Positions 32,603 to 43,251 of a DNA stretch of 64,000 nt are shown piece by piece. The first letter of the stretch is position 1; the number at the start of each line of letters is the position of its first letter. The translations under genes and the position numbers were made by a program. The notes beneath the pieces are model-generated. The model saw nothing but the letters and a program-made list of their open reading frames with translations, ran no database searches and was not told the DNA's origin. This DNA is from Nocardia ignorata NBRC 108230. GTDB lineage: Bacteria > Actinomycetota > Actinomycetes > Mycobacteriales > Mycobacteriaceae. Location of the stretch: contig NZ_BDBI01000017.1 of assembly GCF_001612905.1 (NCBI RefSeq), positions 227,346-291,345 of the forward strand, in the 5' to 3' direction.

Positions 32603-33586
32603 TCAGCTGGTCGGGGTGTCGCCCAGTGCCTTCGGCAGCGCGTCCGGGAGCGGGTGGGCCATGACGGCTTCGAGCAGGATGTCGGCGGGGCCCGGCAGTT
32701 CCGTACCGGGCAGCGCGGTGGCGGCGCTGCCGTAGGCGACGGCGGCGCGCAGCCGACCGGCCGGGTCGAGGCCGGCCAGATCGGCGAGCAGGTACCCCGC
32801 CAGTGCGGAATCGCCGGCACCGACCGTGCTGCGCGCGACGATCGGCGGTGCACCGGCGAACCAGGCGCCCTCGGCGGTGACCAGCACCGCTCCCGCCGCA
32901 CCGAGGGTGGCGAGCACGGCACCGACGCCGTGCTCGATCAGTGACGTGGCGGCCTGCGCCGCGGCCGTGGGATTTTCGAGGTCGACAGCGTCGAGGCCCG
33001 TGAGCTGGGCCAGCTCCTCGCTGTTCGGTTTGATGAGATCCGGTGCGGCAGAGCCGGGTTCGTCGAACAGGGCGAGCAAGGGCGCCTCGGAGGTGTCGAC
33101 CGCGATCCGGGCCGAGCCGGTGGCCGACAGCTCACCCACGAGCCGCGCGTACCAATCCACGGGCACGCCGGGCGGCAACGAACCGGACAGCACGACCCAC
33201 GAAGCGCCCGCGGCTGCCTCTGCCAGCGCGCGGGCGAGTGCGTCGAGTTCCGGTGCTCGCAGCGGATGCCCTGGTTCGTTGATTTTCGTTGTGGTGCCGT
33301 CGATTTCGGAGATCGTGAGATTGGTCCGTGGGGCACCGACGGTCGGCACGGCACGGAACGCGAGGCCCGCGCCGCGCAATCCGCTCACCACCGGGTCGTC
33401 CTCGGTGCCCGGCAGGACGGCGAGCGCGGAAACCCCGCCCGAGGTGAGCACGCGGGCCACGTTGACGCCCTTGCCGCCGGGCTGGGAGGTGACGTTCGCC
33501 GCGCGGTGCACCTGCCCTCGGCGCAGCGGTTCGGTGAGTGTCACCGTCCGGTCGACACTCGGGTTCGCGGTCAGTGTGACGATCAT
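32603..33586 (-). CDS. fruK: 1-Phosphofructokinase
   Basis: A 327-residue PfkB-family sugar kinase: TANPSVDRTV start, QPGGKGVNVAR substrate loop, and VGAGDSALAGYL with the catalytic Asp. It phosphorylates fructose-1-P to fructose-1,6-bisphosphate. ATG 33586 overlaps the fruR stop by 4 bp (ATGA), so the two are translationally coupled. Confidence 0.93.
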   Translation of the reverse strand: MIVTLTANPSVDRTVTLTEPLRRGQVHRAANVTSQPGGKGVNVARVLTSGGVSALAVLPGTEDDPVVSGLRGAGLAFRAVPTVGAPRTNLTISEIDGTTTKINEPGHPLRAPELDALARALAEAAAGASWVVLSGSLPPGVPVDWYARLVGELSATGSARIAVDTSEAPLLALFDEPGSAAPDLIKPNSEELAQLTGLDAVDLENPTAAAQAATSLIEHGVGAVLATLGAAGAVLVTAEGAWFAGAPPIVARSTVGAGDSALAGYLLADLAGLDPAGRLRAAVAYGSAATALPGTELPGPADILLEAVMAHPLPDALPKALGDTPTS

Positions 33587-34350
33587 GCGAGCACCACTTC
33601 GATTCCCTCGGCGATCAGTTTGTCGTGTGCGGCGGACGGTATGTCGGTATCGGTGACCAGCACGTCGATATCGGCGGTGGTACCGAAGCTCACGAAGTCC
33701 TCGCGCCCGATCTTGGAGGCGTCGGCGACGACGACCACGCGGTCGGCGGCCGCGATCATGGCCCGCTTCACGGCGGCCTCCTCCGGGTCGGGGGTGGACA
33801 GGCCGTGCCGAACGGTGAGCGCGTTGGTGCCGACGAACGCGACGTCGACGCGCAATTCGCCGAGTACGCGCAGGGTTTCGGCCCCGACGGCGGCCTGGGT
33901 GACACCGCGCACGCGCCCACCGAGCAGATGCGTCCGCACCCCGGCGTACCCGGTGAGGCGCGTGGCGACGGGCAGCGAGTTGGTGACGGCGACCAGATCC
34001 AGATCGACCGGCAGGGCGGCCGCGACCCGCGAGGTCGTCGTGCCCGCGTCGAACAGCACGCTGCCACCGGACGCGGGCAGGTAGCGCTGGGCGAGTTCGG
34101 CGATGCGGTCCTTCTCGGCGGCGCGGGTGCTGTCGCGTTCGACGGTGCCCAGCTCGATGGTGGTGAGCGCGCCCGCCCCGACCGCTCCGCCGTGCACTCG
34201 CCGGATCAGGCCGAGCCGGTCCAGTACGGCCAGGTCGCGCCGGACGGTTTCGGTGGTCACCCCGTATTTGTCGGCGAGTTCGGCGACGGAGACGCGACCG
34301 TGCTGCCCGACGAGGGTCGCGATGGCCTGTTGCCGTTCCTCGGCGTACAT
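33583..34350 (-). CDS. fruR: DeoR-family repressor of the fru operon
   Basis: 255 residues. An N-terminal DeoR winged helix (RVSVAELADKYGVTTETVRRD) is followed by a sugar-phosphate-binding domain (FDAGTTTSRVA, VTNSLPVA, GRVRGVTQAAVG). It is the first gene of fruR-fruK-fruA-ptsH and by analogy is relieved by fructose-1-phosphate. ATG 34350 has GGAGG 5 bases upstream. A palindrome next to the promoter (34364-34381) is the probable autoregulatory operator. Confidence 0.9.
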   Translation of the reverse strand: MYAEERQQAIATLVGQHGRVSVAELADKYGVTTETVRRDLAVLDRLGLIRRVHGGAVGAGALTTIELGTVERDSTRAAEKDRIAELAQRYLPASGGSVLFDAGTTTSRVAAALPVDLDLVAVTNSLPVATRLTGYAGVRTHLLGGRVRGVTQAAVGAETLRVLGELRVDVAFVGTNALTVRHGLSTPDPEEAAVKRAMIAAADRVVVVADASKIGREDFVSFGTTADIDVLVTDTDIPSAAHDKLIAEGIEVVLA

Positions 34351-34363
34351 GGTTCCTCCGGTT

Positions 34364-34413
34364 CATGAATGTGTACTCATGTTGTTTTATGCCCATTTGT
34401 GTGGCTTTGTCAA
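34364..34413 (-). promoter_or_regulatory. fru operon promoter and probable FruR operator
   Basis: Reading on the minus strand: -35 TTGACA (34413-34408), a 17-bp spacer and -10 ATAAAA (34390-34385). Directly downstream is the inverted repeat CATGA-N8-TCATG (34364-34381), near the expected start point. It is well placed for repression by FruR. Confidence 0.65.
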
Positions 34414-34598
34414 CCACTTTTGGTGAGCGGAGTCACAATTGTTGCCGACGGGCATGACAAGGCCGCAGCAGCCGGGGCGAGAGAGATATCCGCATAACGC
34501 GGGCAGAACAGGAGGCGGCCGCACAGTCGGGGCCGGGATGGGGGCGCTCGATGGGCCTGCGCACGGCTGCGCGCTCTACGGCGTGGGAGCCGGAATGG

Positions 34599-34617
34599 CC
34601 GAGCGTCGAACGCTCGG
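34599..34617. terminator. Hairpin downstream of the small ORF at 34633
   Basis: CCGAGCGT (34599-34606) and ACGCTCGG (34610-34617) with a 3-nt loop, 15 bp after the stop of the minus-strand ORF. No T-run. Confidence 0.4.
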
Positions 34618-34632
34618 AATCAAGGGGGAGGG

Positions 34633-34857
34633 TCAGTCGAAGCCGAGGTCGCTGGTGAGCGGATCGCGTAACGCGCCTTCGGCGGCGCGTAGTCGATCGG
34701 TGACGGAGGTGAGCAGATCCATCGAATCCTGGGACAGGCCGAGGGCGAGCCGGGTCAGGTGGCGCACGCGGTCGCAGTTGATGCGCTTGGCCAGTGCTAC
34801 ATCCGGATCGGCGGGAGCGGCCGAGTGTTCGACGACGGTCACGACAGGGGCACTCAC
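34633..34857 (-). CDS. Small protein, unknown function
   Basis: A 74-residue ORF with plausible codon bias: VSAPVVTVVEHSAAPADPD, a basic Cys-containing helix (KRINCDRVRHLTRLALGLS), then an amphipathic helix (MDLLTSVTDRLRAAEGAL). No known family is recognised. GTG start with only a weak ribosome-binding site. It is divergent from the lactate monooxygenase gene, about 107 bp away, so it could be a small regulator, but nothing in the sequence proves that. Confidence 0.45.
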   Translation of the reverse strand: MSAPVVTVVEHSAAPADPDVALAKRINCDRVRHLTRLALGLSQDSMDLLTSVTDRLRAAEGALRDPLTSDLGFD

Positions 34858-34964
34858 AATCTCGGAACGCGCTGCTGGGGGTAGGTGCTGCCTACGTTGG
34901 AGTATGACGCACCTTACATGGCCCCGGCGGCGCGCGAGGGCGGGTCGCGTGCGAAAGTTCAGCG

Positions 34965-36140
34965 ATGAGTCAGTTCGCCGACTATCAGAACGAGATCTAT
35001 CTCACCGCGCTCGGGGGCGTTCTGCCCGAATTCCCCATGGACTACGCCACTCTCGAGCGTAAAGCCACCGCCGCCCTGCCCGATACGCTGCTGCATTACA
35101 TCGCCGGGGGCGCCGGTGACGAGCTCACCCAGCGCCGCAATGCCGAAGCCTTCGCCGACTGGGGGCTGCTGCCCCGCATGCTGGTCGGCGCGACCGAACG
35201 CGACCTCACCGTCAGCGCGTTCGGGCACACCTTCGCCAGCCCGTTGTTCCTGGCGCCGGTCGGCGTGATCGGTCTGGTCGGTGAACAGGGGCACGGTGAC
35301 ATCGCGATCGCCAAGGCATCGGCGGAAACCGGTGTGCCCGCGATGTATTCGACGCTGATGGAAGACCCCCTGGAAGAGGTGCGCCCGCACGCGGGTGACA
35401 CCCCGTCGTTCTTCCAGCTCTACACCCCCAAGAACCGTGAACTCGCGGAAAGCCTCGTGCACCGCGCCGAAGCCGCGGGGTACGCGGGCATCACCGTCAC
35501 CCTCGACACCTGGGTGCCCGGCTGGCGCCCCCGCGACCTGTCGAGCGGCAACTTCCCGCAGCTGCGTGGCCATGTGCTGAAGAACTACACCAGCGACCCG
35601 GTGTTCCAGGCGATGGTCGGTTCCGACGACCCGAAGATGATTGTGCTGCACTGGGTTTCGACCTTCGGTCACTCGCTGACCTGGGACGACCTGACCTGGT
35701 TGCGCTCGCTCACCGACCTGCCGCTGATCCTCAAGGGCATCTCGCATCCCGACGACGCACGCCGGGCCATCGACCTCGGCGCCGACGGCATCTACTGCTC
35801 CAATCACGGTGGGCGCCAGGCCAACGGCGGGCTGAGCGCGCTGGAAACCCTGCCCGAGGTCGCCGCCGCCTGCGACGGCCGGGTGCCGGTGCTCTTCGAC
35901 TCGGGCGTGCGTTCGGGAGCCGACGTGGTGAAGGCGCTCGGACTCGGTGCGACGATGGTCGGTATCGGCAGGCCCTACGTCTACGCGCTGGCCCTGGGCG
36001 GGGTACGCGGTCTGGTGCATCTGCTGCGGGCCTACGCCGCCGAAGCCGACCTGCTGCTGGCCGTCAACGGCTACCCCGATGTGGCCGCCGTGCGCGCGAA
36101 CATCCGCCCGAGCATCCACGGCAACGCCACCCGCCGCTGA
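34965..36140 (+). CDS. Lactate 2-monooxygenase-like FMN alpha-hydroxyacid oxidase
   Basis: 391 residues of the LldD/glycolate-oxidase family, closest in feel to mycobacterial lactate 2-monooxygenase (L-lactate + O2 to acetate + CO2). Residues: YIAGGAGDE and the substrate and FMN loop APVGVIGLV, TLDTW, LILKGISHPDDA with the flavin Lys, and the catalytic SNHGGRQ (His and Arg), then DSGVRSG and IGRPY. The length matches LMO (about 394) rather than a lactate dehydrogenase of 380, and the LMO-type DWG..PRML start region is present. Oxidase versus monooxygenase activity is not certain. Confidence 0.82.
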   Translation: MSQFADYQNEIYLTALGGVLPEFPMDYATLERKATAALPDTLLHYIAGGAGDELTQRRNAEAFADWGLLPRMLVGATERDLTVSAFGHTFASPLFLAPVGVIGLVGEQGHGDIAIAKASAETGVPAMYSTLMEDPLEEVRPHAGDTPSFFQLYTPKNRELAESLVHRAEAAGYAGITVTLDTWVPGWRPRDLSSGNFPQLRGHVLKNYTSDPVFQAMVGSDDPKMIVLHWVSTFGHSLTWDDLTWLRSLTDLPLILKGISHPDDARRAIDLGADGIYCSNHGGRQANGGLSALETLPEVAAACDGRVPVLFDSGVRSGADVVKALGLGATMVGIGRPYVYALALGGVRGLVHLLRAYAAEADLLLAVNGYPDVAAVRANIRPSIHGNATRR

Positions 36141-36149
36141 GGTCCTCGG

Positions 36150-36186
36150 CCCCCAGAATCCGCTCCCGGGGCGGGTTTTGGGGGCA
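36150..36186 (+). terminator. Terminator after the lactate monooxygenase-like gene
   Basis: GCCCCCAGAATCCGC (36150-36164) pairs with GCGGGTTTTGGGGGC (36172-36186) over 15 bp including two G-T wobbles. Confidence 0.65.
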
Positions 36187-36278
36187 GGGCAACGGCCTCG
36201 ACCGGAACTTGTCGGTGGGGTGCGGCATCATCAGGGGCACACCACGCTCTAGCACGCACCAACCTCCCGGAGTCCACG

Positions 36279-37040
36279 ATGTCCTCGCCGAGCACCAAGT
36301 CCGCATCCCGTCGATCAGCTCCTCCGGTCCTGTCCGAGGCCGAGCTCGCGCGCATCGCAGGCGAGCTGGCCGAGGGCAAACCTCCGATGGTGTGGTTCAC
36401 CTCTGCGGCCGTCGGCATCGAGGAGGGCAAGTCCGGCAAGATCGTCGCGCTCGGTGACCCGGCCGACGGCGACTTCCTGCAGGTGCGCCCGACCGGTTCC
36501 AAAGATGTGCTCTCGTTCGGCCCGAGCGAGGTGACGCTGACCAAGCCGGCCCGCGGGACTACCGTTGCGCCCGGCGGCGCCAAGCCCGCCACGCACCACG
36601 TTCCCGAGCCGAGCAACCGAAAGGACACCCCCGTGACCCAGCCCTCGTCTCCGCCGAGTGCCGCGCCGAAGCCCGCCGCGCCGCGTTCGCTCGCGCCCGT
36701 GCCCGACGAGGCCACCGCCGCAGCGAAACCGGCGGCGCCGCGTCCGGCCAAGGCCACGGCGGCGCGCAAGCCCAAGGCACCCGAGGTCACCGTCACGCTC
36801 ACCGGCACCGCCGACGGCGAATGGACCGTCGACGTCGTCAACGGCAAGAAGCGCAGCGTCAAGGGGCTCGCCGTGAACAGCGGCGCGGTCGCCCAGGCGG
36901 CCAAGATCCTGCACCCGGAGGTCGAGGAAGTGGTCGCCGGGATCCTGGAAGCCGCGCGGGAGGTGCAGCAGGCCAAGGTGGCTCAGCTGCAGGCCGAACT
37001 GGAGGCGGCCAAAAGGCTGCTCGCCGAACTAGGGGACTGA
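36279..37040 (+). CDS. Hypothetical protein with Ala/Pro linker (possibly DUF6319)
   Basis: 253 residues in three parts. A compact N-terminal domain (about 15-90: VLSEAELARIAGELAEGKP, MVWFTSAAVGIEEGKSGKI, DFLQVRPTGSKDVLSF) is followed by a disordered Lys/Ala/Pro-rich linker (about 95-170). The C-terminal domain (TVTLTGTADGEWTVDVVNG) ends in a helix with heptad character (VAQLQAELEAAKRLLAELG). I believe the family is annotated DUF6319 in Nocardia, from memory. The basic linker resembles nucleoid-associated proteins, but that is speculation. No partner gene is evident. Confidence 0.65.
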   Translation: MSSPSTKSASRRSAPPVLSEAELARIAGELAEGKPPMVWFTSAAVGIEEGKSGKIVALGDPADGDFLQVRPTGSKDVLSFGPSEVTLTKPARGTTVAPGGAKPATHHVPEPSNRKDTPVTQPSSPPSAAPKPAAPRSLAPVPDEATAAAKPAAPRPAKATAARKPKAPEVTVTLTGTADGEWTVDVVNGKKRSVKGLAVNSGAVAQAAKILHPEVEEVVAGILEAAREVQQAKVAQLQAELEAAKRLLAELGD

Positions 37041-37044
37041 CACC

Positions 37045-38547
37045 TCACACCGCTGTACTCGTCGGGTCGGCGGCGCGGCGCAGCGCCCGCCGGAAGCCCG
37101 GCCGGTGCATGTCGTCGTGAAAAGTCAGGCCGAGGCGGTGTTCCTTGGCGTGATACATGGCCGCGTCGGCCTCGCGGATCAGGTCGTAGACGGTGGTGTC
37201 GCTGGGCCGGGTGCGCACGCACGCCACCCCGATACTGGCGGTGATGGGGATTTCCCCGCAGCTCAGCTCGAAGGGTCGCACGAACGCGCCGAGCAGATGT
37301 TCGGCGAGGACCGCCGCCTCGGCGCGGGTGCGCGGGGAGAGGACGACGAATTCGTCGCCGCCGTAGCGGGCGGTCACATCGGTGCGCCGCGCCGTGCGAC
37401 GGATACGGGACGCGGCCCGCGCGATCAGCTCGTCGCCGATCGCGTGGCCGTAACTGTCGTTGACCATCTTGAAGCCGTCGAGGTCGATGAACAACAGGCA
37501 CAACGGCTTTCCCGCCCACTGCGTGCGCAGCCGCTGCGGTGCGCGCAGCAGCGCCGCCCGGTTGAGCAGTCCGGTGAGCACATCGTGGTCGGCCCGGTAC
37601 TGGGCGCGGCGCTCGCTGAACTGACTGCGGGCGATGGCGCGTTCGCTGCGCACGAGTACCCCGACCAGCAGCGAGGTCAGCAGCAGGCAGATCACCATCC
37701 GGTCGCCCATGCCGAGGTCGGTGCCGACCACGCTCATCAGCGAGGCACCGACCAGAGCCACCGCGATCACGCCCGCCCGCCTGCGCGACCGGTGTGGATG
37801 GGCTTCGGCGCCGTCGCGGCTCACGTCCATCGTCGGGTGCAGCGCGGCCAGCCCCGCCAGCAGATAGGCCAGCTGGTGCGGCACCAGACCGAATGGGTTC
37901 TGGGTCGCGAGAAAACCTGCCGCCGAAAGACTTTCGACCACTCCCGAGACCAGCACCGCGAGCAGTGCCACATGCAGCAGCCGCAGGGCGATATCCGACC
38001 GGGCGACGGTGACGAGCGAATGCGCCAGCGCCGTGAGCAGCAGTGCGTCGATCACCGGGTAGCTCGCGGCGATCACCGCGTCGAGACCGGTGTTGTGGCG
38101 CAGAATCGGCGAGATCAGGAACGTCCACGAGGTCAGGAGCGCGCTGATCCCGATGAGGGTCGAGTCGAGCCAGGAATCGCACGCACCGGCGAGCCTGCGC
38201 GGCTGCAACCAGCCGACGGCGGCCAGCGCGAGGCACACGTAGGCGGCCAGGGTGCTCAGATCGTCGGCCGGGTGCCAGGTGGTGTGCGTGTCCAGTTCAC
38301 GGATCGTGGTGCCCGCGGCGAAAAGGGGGATGGACGTGGCGAGCAGACACCACGGCAACCGGTTGGCCGGCCGGAACCGGCGCAGGCCGACGCCGATCAT
38401 CGTCAGACTGCCCGCGGCCACGATCAAGAGCAGCAGGAACGACAGGGACCGCCCGCCGAGCAGGGGTGTGATCGCGATGACACCCACCGCACCGAGCGAA
38501 GGCGTCCACCAGCGCGTACTACCCCGATGTGCTGTGCCGACCTTCAT
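37045..38547 (-). CDS. Membrane-bound diguanylate cyclase (GGDEF)
   Basis: 500 residues. The N-terminal half has about 8-10 hydrophobic helices (residues 15-310), a MASE-like sensor region. The GGDEF domain (about 335-490) contains DHDVLTGLLNRAAL, FIDLDGFKMVNDSYGH and the intact active site RYGGDEFVVL. It should make cyclic di-GMP from two GTP. I see no RxxD inhibitory site immediately before the GGDEF, and no EAL domain. ATG 38547 has GAGGGG 7 bases upstream. It is divergent from galK. Confidence 0.88.
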   Translation of the reverse strand: MKVGTAHRGSTRWWTPSLGAVGVIAITPLLGGRSLSFLLLLIVAAGSLTMIGVGLRRFRPANRLPWCLLATSIPLFAAGTTIRELDTHTTWHPADDLSTLAAYVCLALAAVGWLQPRRLAGACDSWLDSTLIGISALLTSWTFLISPILRHNTGLDAVIAASYPVIDALLLTALAHSLVTVARSDIALRLLHVALLAVLVSGVVESLSAAGFLATQNPFGLVPHQLAYLLAGLAALHPTMDVSRDGAEAHPHRSRRRAGVIAVALVGASLMSVVGTDLGMGDRMVICLLLTSLLVGVLVRSERAIARSQFSERRAQYRADHDVLTGLLNRAALLRAPQRLRTQWAGKPLCLLFIDLDGFKMVNDSYGHAIGDELIARAASRIRRTARRTDVTARYGGDEFVVLSPRTRAEAAVLAEHLLGAFVRPFELSCGEIPITASIGVACVRTRPSDTTVYDLIREADAAMYHAKEHRLGLTFHDDMHRPGFRRALRRAADPTSTAV

Positions 38548-38811
38548 CAGATCCCCCTCGATCCGCCGCGACGCGCCGATGAAACGTGGAGCCGGGAAAT
38601 TCGGTTCGGGGTGTCGGCCGAGGAGCACCGAGTGTCGTTGTCCGAGTGGAATTCCCGGCCGGCGGGCGCGCCGACGCTGAAAAACCTTTACAACTGAGTC
38701 GATCATGACACGTCCCGCGCCGTCGCGATGGGGATTCGGCTGCCGCATGGGTAGACGGTGTTTGATGGTCTGCAGGGGTGGTGATCGGGGGGCGGTGAGA
38801 AGGGAGTGTGG

Positions 38812-39924
<1,113 letters not shown>

Positions 39925-40115
39925 ACGGTTGCCCAATTGTTCATCCGTTTCGGGTGTGACGCGGGGCACAATCACGCACAGTGGTACCAACCGAAAACAG
40001 TTCGGCGGGCGTCGCAGCCCGCGCCGTGTGAACGACGCTCTACGCCGCCCGGTTGCCAGTCCAGAAGGATCCACTGTGCCGCTTGCTCATCCGCCCCGTA
40101 TCTCGTCTTCACCCA

Positions 40116-41696
40116 CTAGGCCTCGATCGTGCCGGGAATGCCGTCCTGCACGACGAAACTGGCACGGGTGCTGATGGGCGCGCCCGGCGAACGCACGTAC
40201 GGCACGACCCGGAAGTCGTTGCGCCACAGCTCATGGTCGAGCTCGACCCGCACATAGCCGCGTTGCTTGTTGTAGAACCGCATGTGCGGATTGGCGGCCA
40301 GCAGGGCACGGCCGGTGTCGGGGAAGTCCTCGCCGTCCCCGCCCGTGCTGATCGAGGTGCCCGTGAATTCGGTGGCAACCACCGGTGATTCGGGATCGGT
40401 GTAGTCGCGGTGCAGATCGGCGACGTAGTTCTCGTGCCGGTCACCGGTGATCACCACCAGGTTGGCCACGTCATGGTCGACCGCGGCGCCGAGCACGGCA
40501 TTGCGGTCGGCGATGTAGCCGTCCCAGGCGTCGGTGCCCAGCAACAGATCCGGGCCGGGATCGTAGTCGGATTCGGCCATGGCGACCTGGTTGCCGAGGA
40601 TCTGCCAGCGCGCGGTGGACGCGGCGAAACCGTCGACGAGCCAGTCACGCTGGGCCGCACCGAGAATCGATCGCCCGGTGGAGTACCGGTCGGCGCAGTC
40701 GAGCACCGCTTTGCCGTCGCCGCAGGCCTGTTCGTCGCGGTACTGCCTGGTGTCGATCATGGTGAATTCGGCCAGGTCACCGAAGCGGTAGCGGCGATGC
40801 AGGCGGATCGAGGAACCCGACGGGAGCTGTGCCAGACGCATCGGCTGATGCTCGTACATCGCCTGGAACGCGGCGGCTTTGCGGCGCCGGAACAGGAACG
40901 GAAGGCGGTGCACGTCGTTGCCGAGGCCGGGATGCTCACCGGCCCAGTTGTTGTCGAGTTCGTGGTCGTCGAAGGTGACCAGCCAGGGGAACGCGGCGTG
41001 GGCGGCTTGCAGTGGCGCTTCGGCCTTGGCCTGGGCGTAGCGCAGCCGGTATCCGGCGAGGTCGACCGCCTCGCCCTCGAGCTGCGGCGGCAGCTTCACG
41101 CCGCGCCGGGCGACCACCCACGAGGACTCGTAGATGTAGTCGCCCAGGTGGACGACGAGATCGAGGTCCTCGGCGGCCATGTGCTCATAGGCGGTGTAGT
41201 AGCCCGAGCTCCACGACTGGCACGAGGCGAACGCGAATCGCATCCGCTGCGTCGGCCGGTCCGGCGGCGGCGCGGTGCGGGTGCGTCCGACCGGTGAGAT
41301 GGCCGAGCCCGCGCGGAAGCGGTAGTAGTACCAGCGATCCGGCGCCAGGCCGGTCACCTCGGGATGCACGCTGTGGCCTAGCGCGCGGGTGGCCACCGCC
41401 GAACCCCGCACGACGACCTTGGTGAATCGTTCGTCCTCGGCGACTTCGTAGTCGACCGTCACCGGGTCGACCGGCATCCCGCCGTACCCGTCGGGGGCCA
41501 GCGGGTCTGGGGCGAGCCGGGTCCACAGCACGACACCGTCAGGTGTCGGTTCGCCCGAGGCCACGCCGAGGGAGAACGGTTCGCCCAGGAAACGGGGTGC
41601 GGGAAACGGTGCGCTGCTCGCCGCCGACACCCCGACCGCCGCCACGATCGACCCGGTCGCGCCGTATCGGAGGAACTGCCGCCGGTCGATCGCCAT
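40116..41696 (-). CDS. Tat-exported alkaline phosphatase D (PhoD) family protein
   Basis: 526 residues. A Tat signal, DRRQFLRYGATG then a hydrophobic stretch and Ala-rich cleavage region (about 1-33), is followed by a PhoD N-terminal domain (FSLGVASGEPTPDGVVLWTRL) and a metallophosphatase core (RFAFASCQSW, VHLGDYIYES, TFDDHELDNNW, VVITGDRHENY). PhoD enzymes are Ca/Fe-dependent phosphodi- and monoesterases secreted under phosphate limitation. ATG 41696. No Pho box was identified in the 109 bp between it and the PepSY gene. Confidence 0.9.
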   Translation of the reverse strand: MAIDRRQFLRYGATGSIVAAVGVSAASSAPFPAPRFLGEPFSLGVASGEPTPDGVVLWTRLAPDPLAPDGYGGMPVDPVTVDYEVAEDERFTKVVVRGSAVATRALGHSVHPEVTGLAPDRWYYYRFRAGSAISPVGRTRTAPPPDRPTQRMRFAFASCQSWSSGYYTAYEHMAAEDLDLVVHLGDYIYESSWVVARRGVKLPPQLEGEAVDLAGYRLRYAQAKAEAPLQAAHAAFPWLVTFDDHELDNNWAGEHPGLGNDVHRLPFLFRRRKAAAFQAMYEHQPMRLAQLPSGSSIRLHRRYRFGDLAEFTMIDTRQYRDEQACGDGKAVLDCADRYSTGRSILGAAQRDWLVDGFAASTARWQILGNQVAMAESDYDPGPDLLLGTDAWDGYIADRNAVLGAAVDHDVANLVVITGDRHENYVADLHRDYTDPESPVVATEFTGTSISTGGDGEDFPDTGRALLAANPHMRFYNKQRGYVRVELDHELWRNDFRVVPYVRSPGAPISTRASFVVQDGIPGTIEA

Positions 41697-41770
41697 GCCC
41701 CGATCCTAAGCATTCCGCGCCGGGCGGACCGGGCACGCAGGAAAGCACTGGTCGCCGGGCCGAAAAGGCC

Positions 41771-41798
41771 GTCGGCGAGGCGGTTTCACCTCGCCGAC
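41771..41798 (-). terminator. Terminator after the PepSY gene
   Basis: GTCGGCGAGG (41771-41780) and CCTCGCCGAC (41789-41798) with an 8-nt loop; on the minus strand it follows the PepSY stop by 7 bp and is trailed by GGCCTTTTC. Confidence 0.65.
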
Positions 41799-41805
41799 AG
41801 CGCAC

Positions 41806-43251
41806 TCAGCTGTTCGGGTAGGCGCGGGAGGCCAGGCCGAGCGCCACGTCGATCAGGAAGAACCCGAGCAGGCTGAGCCCGAGCAGGGGTACGAACCACC
41901 CGATCACCACGGCCGCCGCGACGAGCGGAATCGTGATCCACAGCGACGTCTTGCGCAGTACGCCACGCCGCGGCGGCTTCGGCAACGAGTTCGCGCGGGT
42001 GGGTCGCCGCTGCCACCACATCCGGTAGCCGAGGACGATCATGACCACGAGACCGAGCATGATCGCCAGCAGCAACAGCTGGTTGGCCAGGCCGAACAGC
42101 AGGCCCATGTGGAAGGCGATACCCCAGTTGGTGAGCTTGGCCATCAGCGGCCAGTCGGCGTAGGCGAGTCGATCGGTGACTGTGCCGTTGCCGTCGACCG
42201 CTACCGAGTCGATCGTGTAGGTGCCCGGTTTGCGTAGCTCCTTGACCCCGAAAGCGGCGTCCGATTCCGCCGGAACACTGATTTCGGCGGCCTGGGTGAT
42301 GCCATTGGCCCGCGCGACCTCGTATACCCGGTCGAGTTGTGCGATCCGGAGGTGCTGATCGATCGGTGCGGGTGTGGTGCTACCGCCGCTGTGGTGGTCG
42401 CCGCCGGTCGTCGCCGGTGCGGCCGCGCCGGGGAGTGCCACGCTCACCGCCGGGGTGGTCCAGCTCATTTCCTCGCGCAGCTTCGTCACGTTCTCACCGG
42501 CATAGACCGACCAGGTCAGACCCGTCGCCGACAGCAACAGGATCACCGGAAGCGTCCACACACCGATCGCGCCGTGCCAGTTCATCTTCCGGCGTTTCGG
42601 TTGCGAGAGATCCGGTGCCACCAGCCACCGCGCACCGTTGCGCGCACGACGCTTGCGCACCCGGTTCACCCACAGCACCAGCCCGAACAGGGCGATCACC
42701 CACAGCCACGAGGCCGCGAGCTCGCTGTAGAGCCGACCGGGTTCACCCAGGTGCAGGCTCCGGTGGAACTCGCTGAGCCACGCCCGCAACGGCAGCGCGC
42801 CACCACTGCCGTAGACGACGGCCTCGCCAACCGGTTGGGCGGTGTGCGGGTCGACGAACACCGAGAGGCGTTCGGAATCGCCCAGCGCGGGATCGTTGAA
42901 CAGCACCCGCGTGGTTTCCCCGTCGGCCGCGGCCGGGGCGACGGCCACCAACGCCAGGTCGGGCTTGCCGGCGACCGCCGCGCCCACCTGCGCCGACAAT
43001 GCTCGATCCGGCCCGGAGGTCTGCACTTGAAGCAGATCCCGCGACACGAACCCTTCGATCGTCGGCGCGATCGCATACAGCGCGCCGGTGAGCGCCGCGA
43101 TCAGGATGAACGGGGCGACGAAGAACCCCGCGTAGAAATGCAGCCGCATGGCCAAGGGAGCGACCCGCATCCCGCGCCGTGCGCGAGGTGTCCGCTCACC
43201 GTCCCCGACCGAACTCCCGGCCGGACGAATATCGGTAATACTCATCATCAT
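41806..43251 (-). CDS. PepSY-associated transmembrane (PepSY_TM) protein
   Basis: 481 residues, four main transmembrane regions (about 35-60, 190-215, 245-270, 385-410) plus a C-terminal pair, and PepSY-type periplasmic domains between. Typical features: RLHFYAGFFVAPFILIAALTG, WLSEFHRSLHLGEPGRL, NWHGAIGVWTLPVILLLSATG and GIAFHMGLLFGLANQ, whose conserved histidines suggest haem or metal contact. A short His-rich loop (GGDHHSGGSTT) sits in the second periplasmic domain. The family is linked to ferric-siderophore reduction or metal handling. Three ATGs in a row begin at 43251. Confidence 0.85.
   Translation of the reverse strand: MMMSITDIRPAGSSVGDGERTPRARRGMRVAPLAMRLHFYAGFFVAPFILIAALTGALYAIAPTIEGFVSRDLLQVQTSGPDRALSAQVGAAVAGKPDLALVAVAPAAADGETTRVLFNDPALGDSERLSVFVDPHTAQPVGEAVVYGSGGALPLRAWLSEFHRSLHLGEPGRLYSELAASWLWVIALFGLVLWVNRVRKRRARNGARWLVAPDLSQPKRRKMNWHGAIGVWTLPVILLLSATGLTWSVYAGENVTKLREEMSWTTPAVSVALPGAAAPATTGGDHHSGGSTTPAPIDQHLRIAQLDRVYEVARANGITQAAEISVPAESDAAFGVKELRKPGTYTIDSVAVDGNGTVTDRLAYADWPLMAKLTNWGIAFHMGLLFGLANQLLLLAIMLGLVVMIVLGYRMWWQRRPTRANSLPKPPRRGVLRKTSLWITIPLVAAAVVIGWFVPLLGLSLLGFFLIDVALGLASRAYPNS

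Noticed and set aside
34351..34964. Search for ptsI (enzyme I) divergent from the fru operon
   Set aside because: Enzyme I is often placed there in relatives, but the sequence holds only a small ORF and then the lactate monooxygenase-like gene. The long minus-strand frame over fruK and fruR is a shadow.
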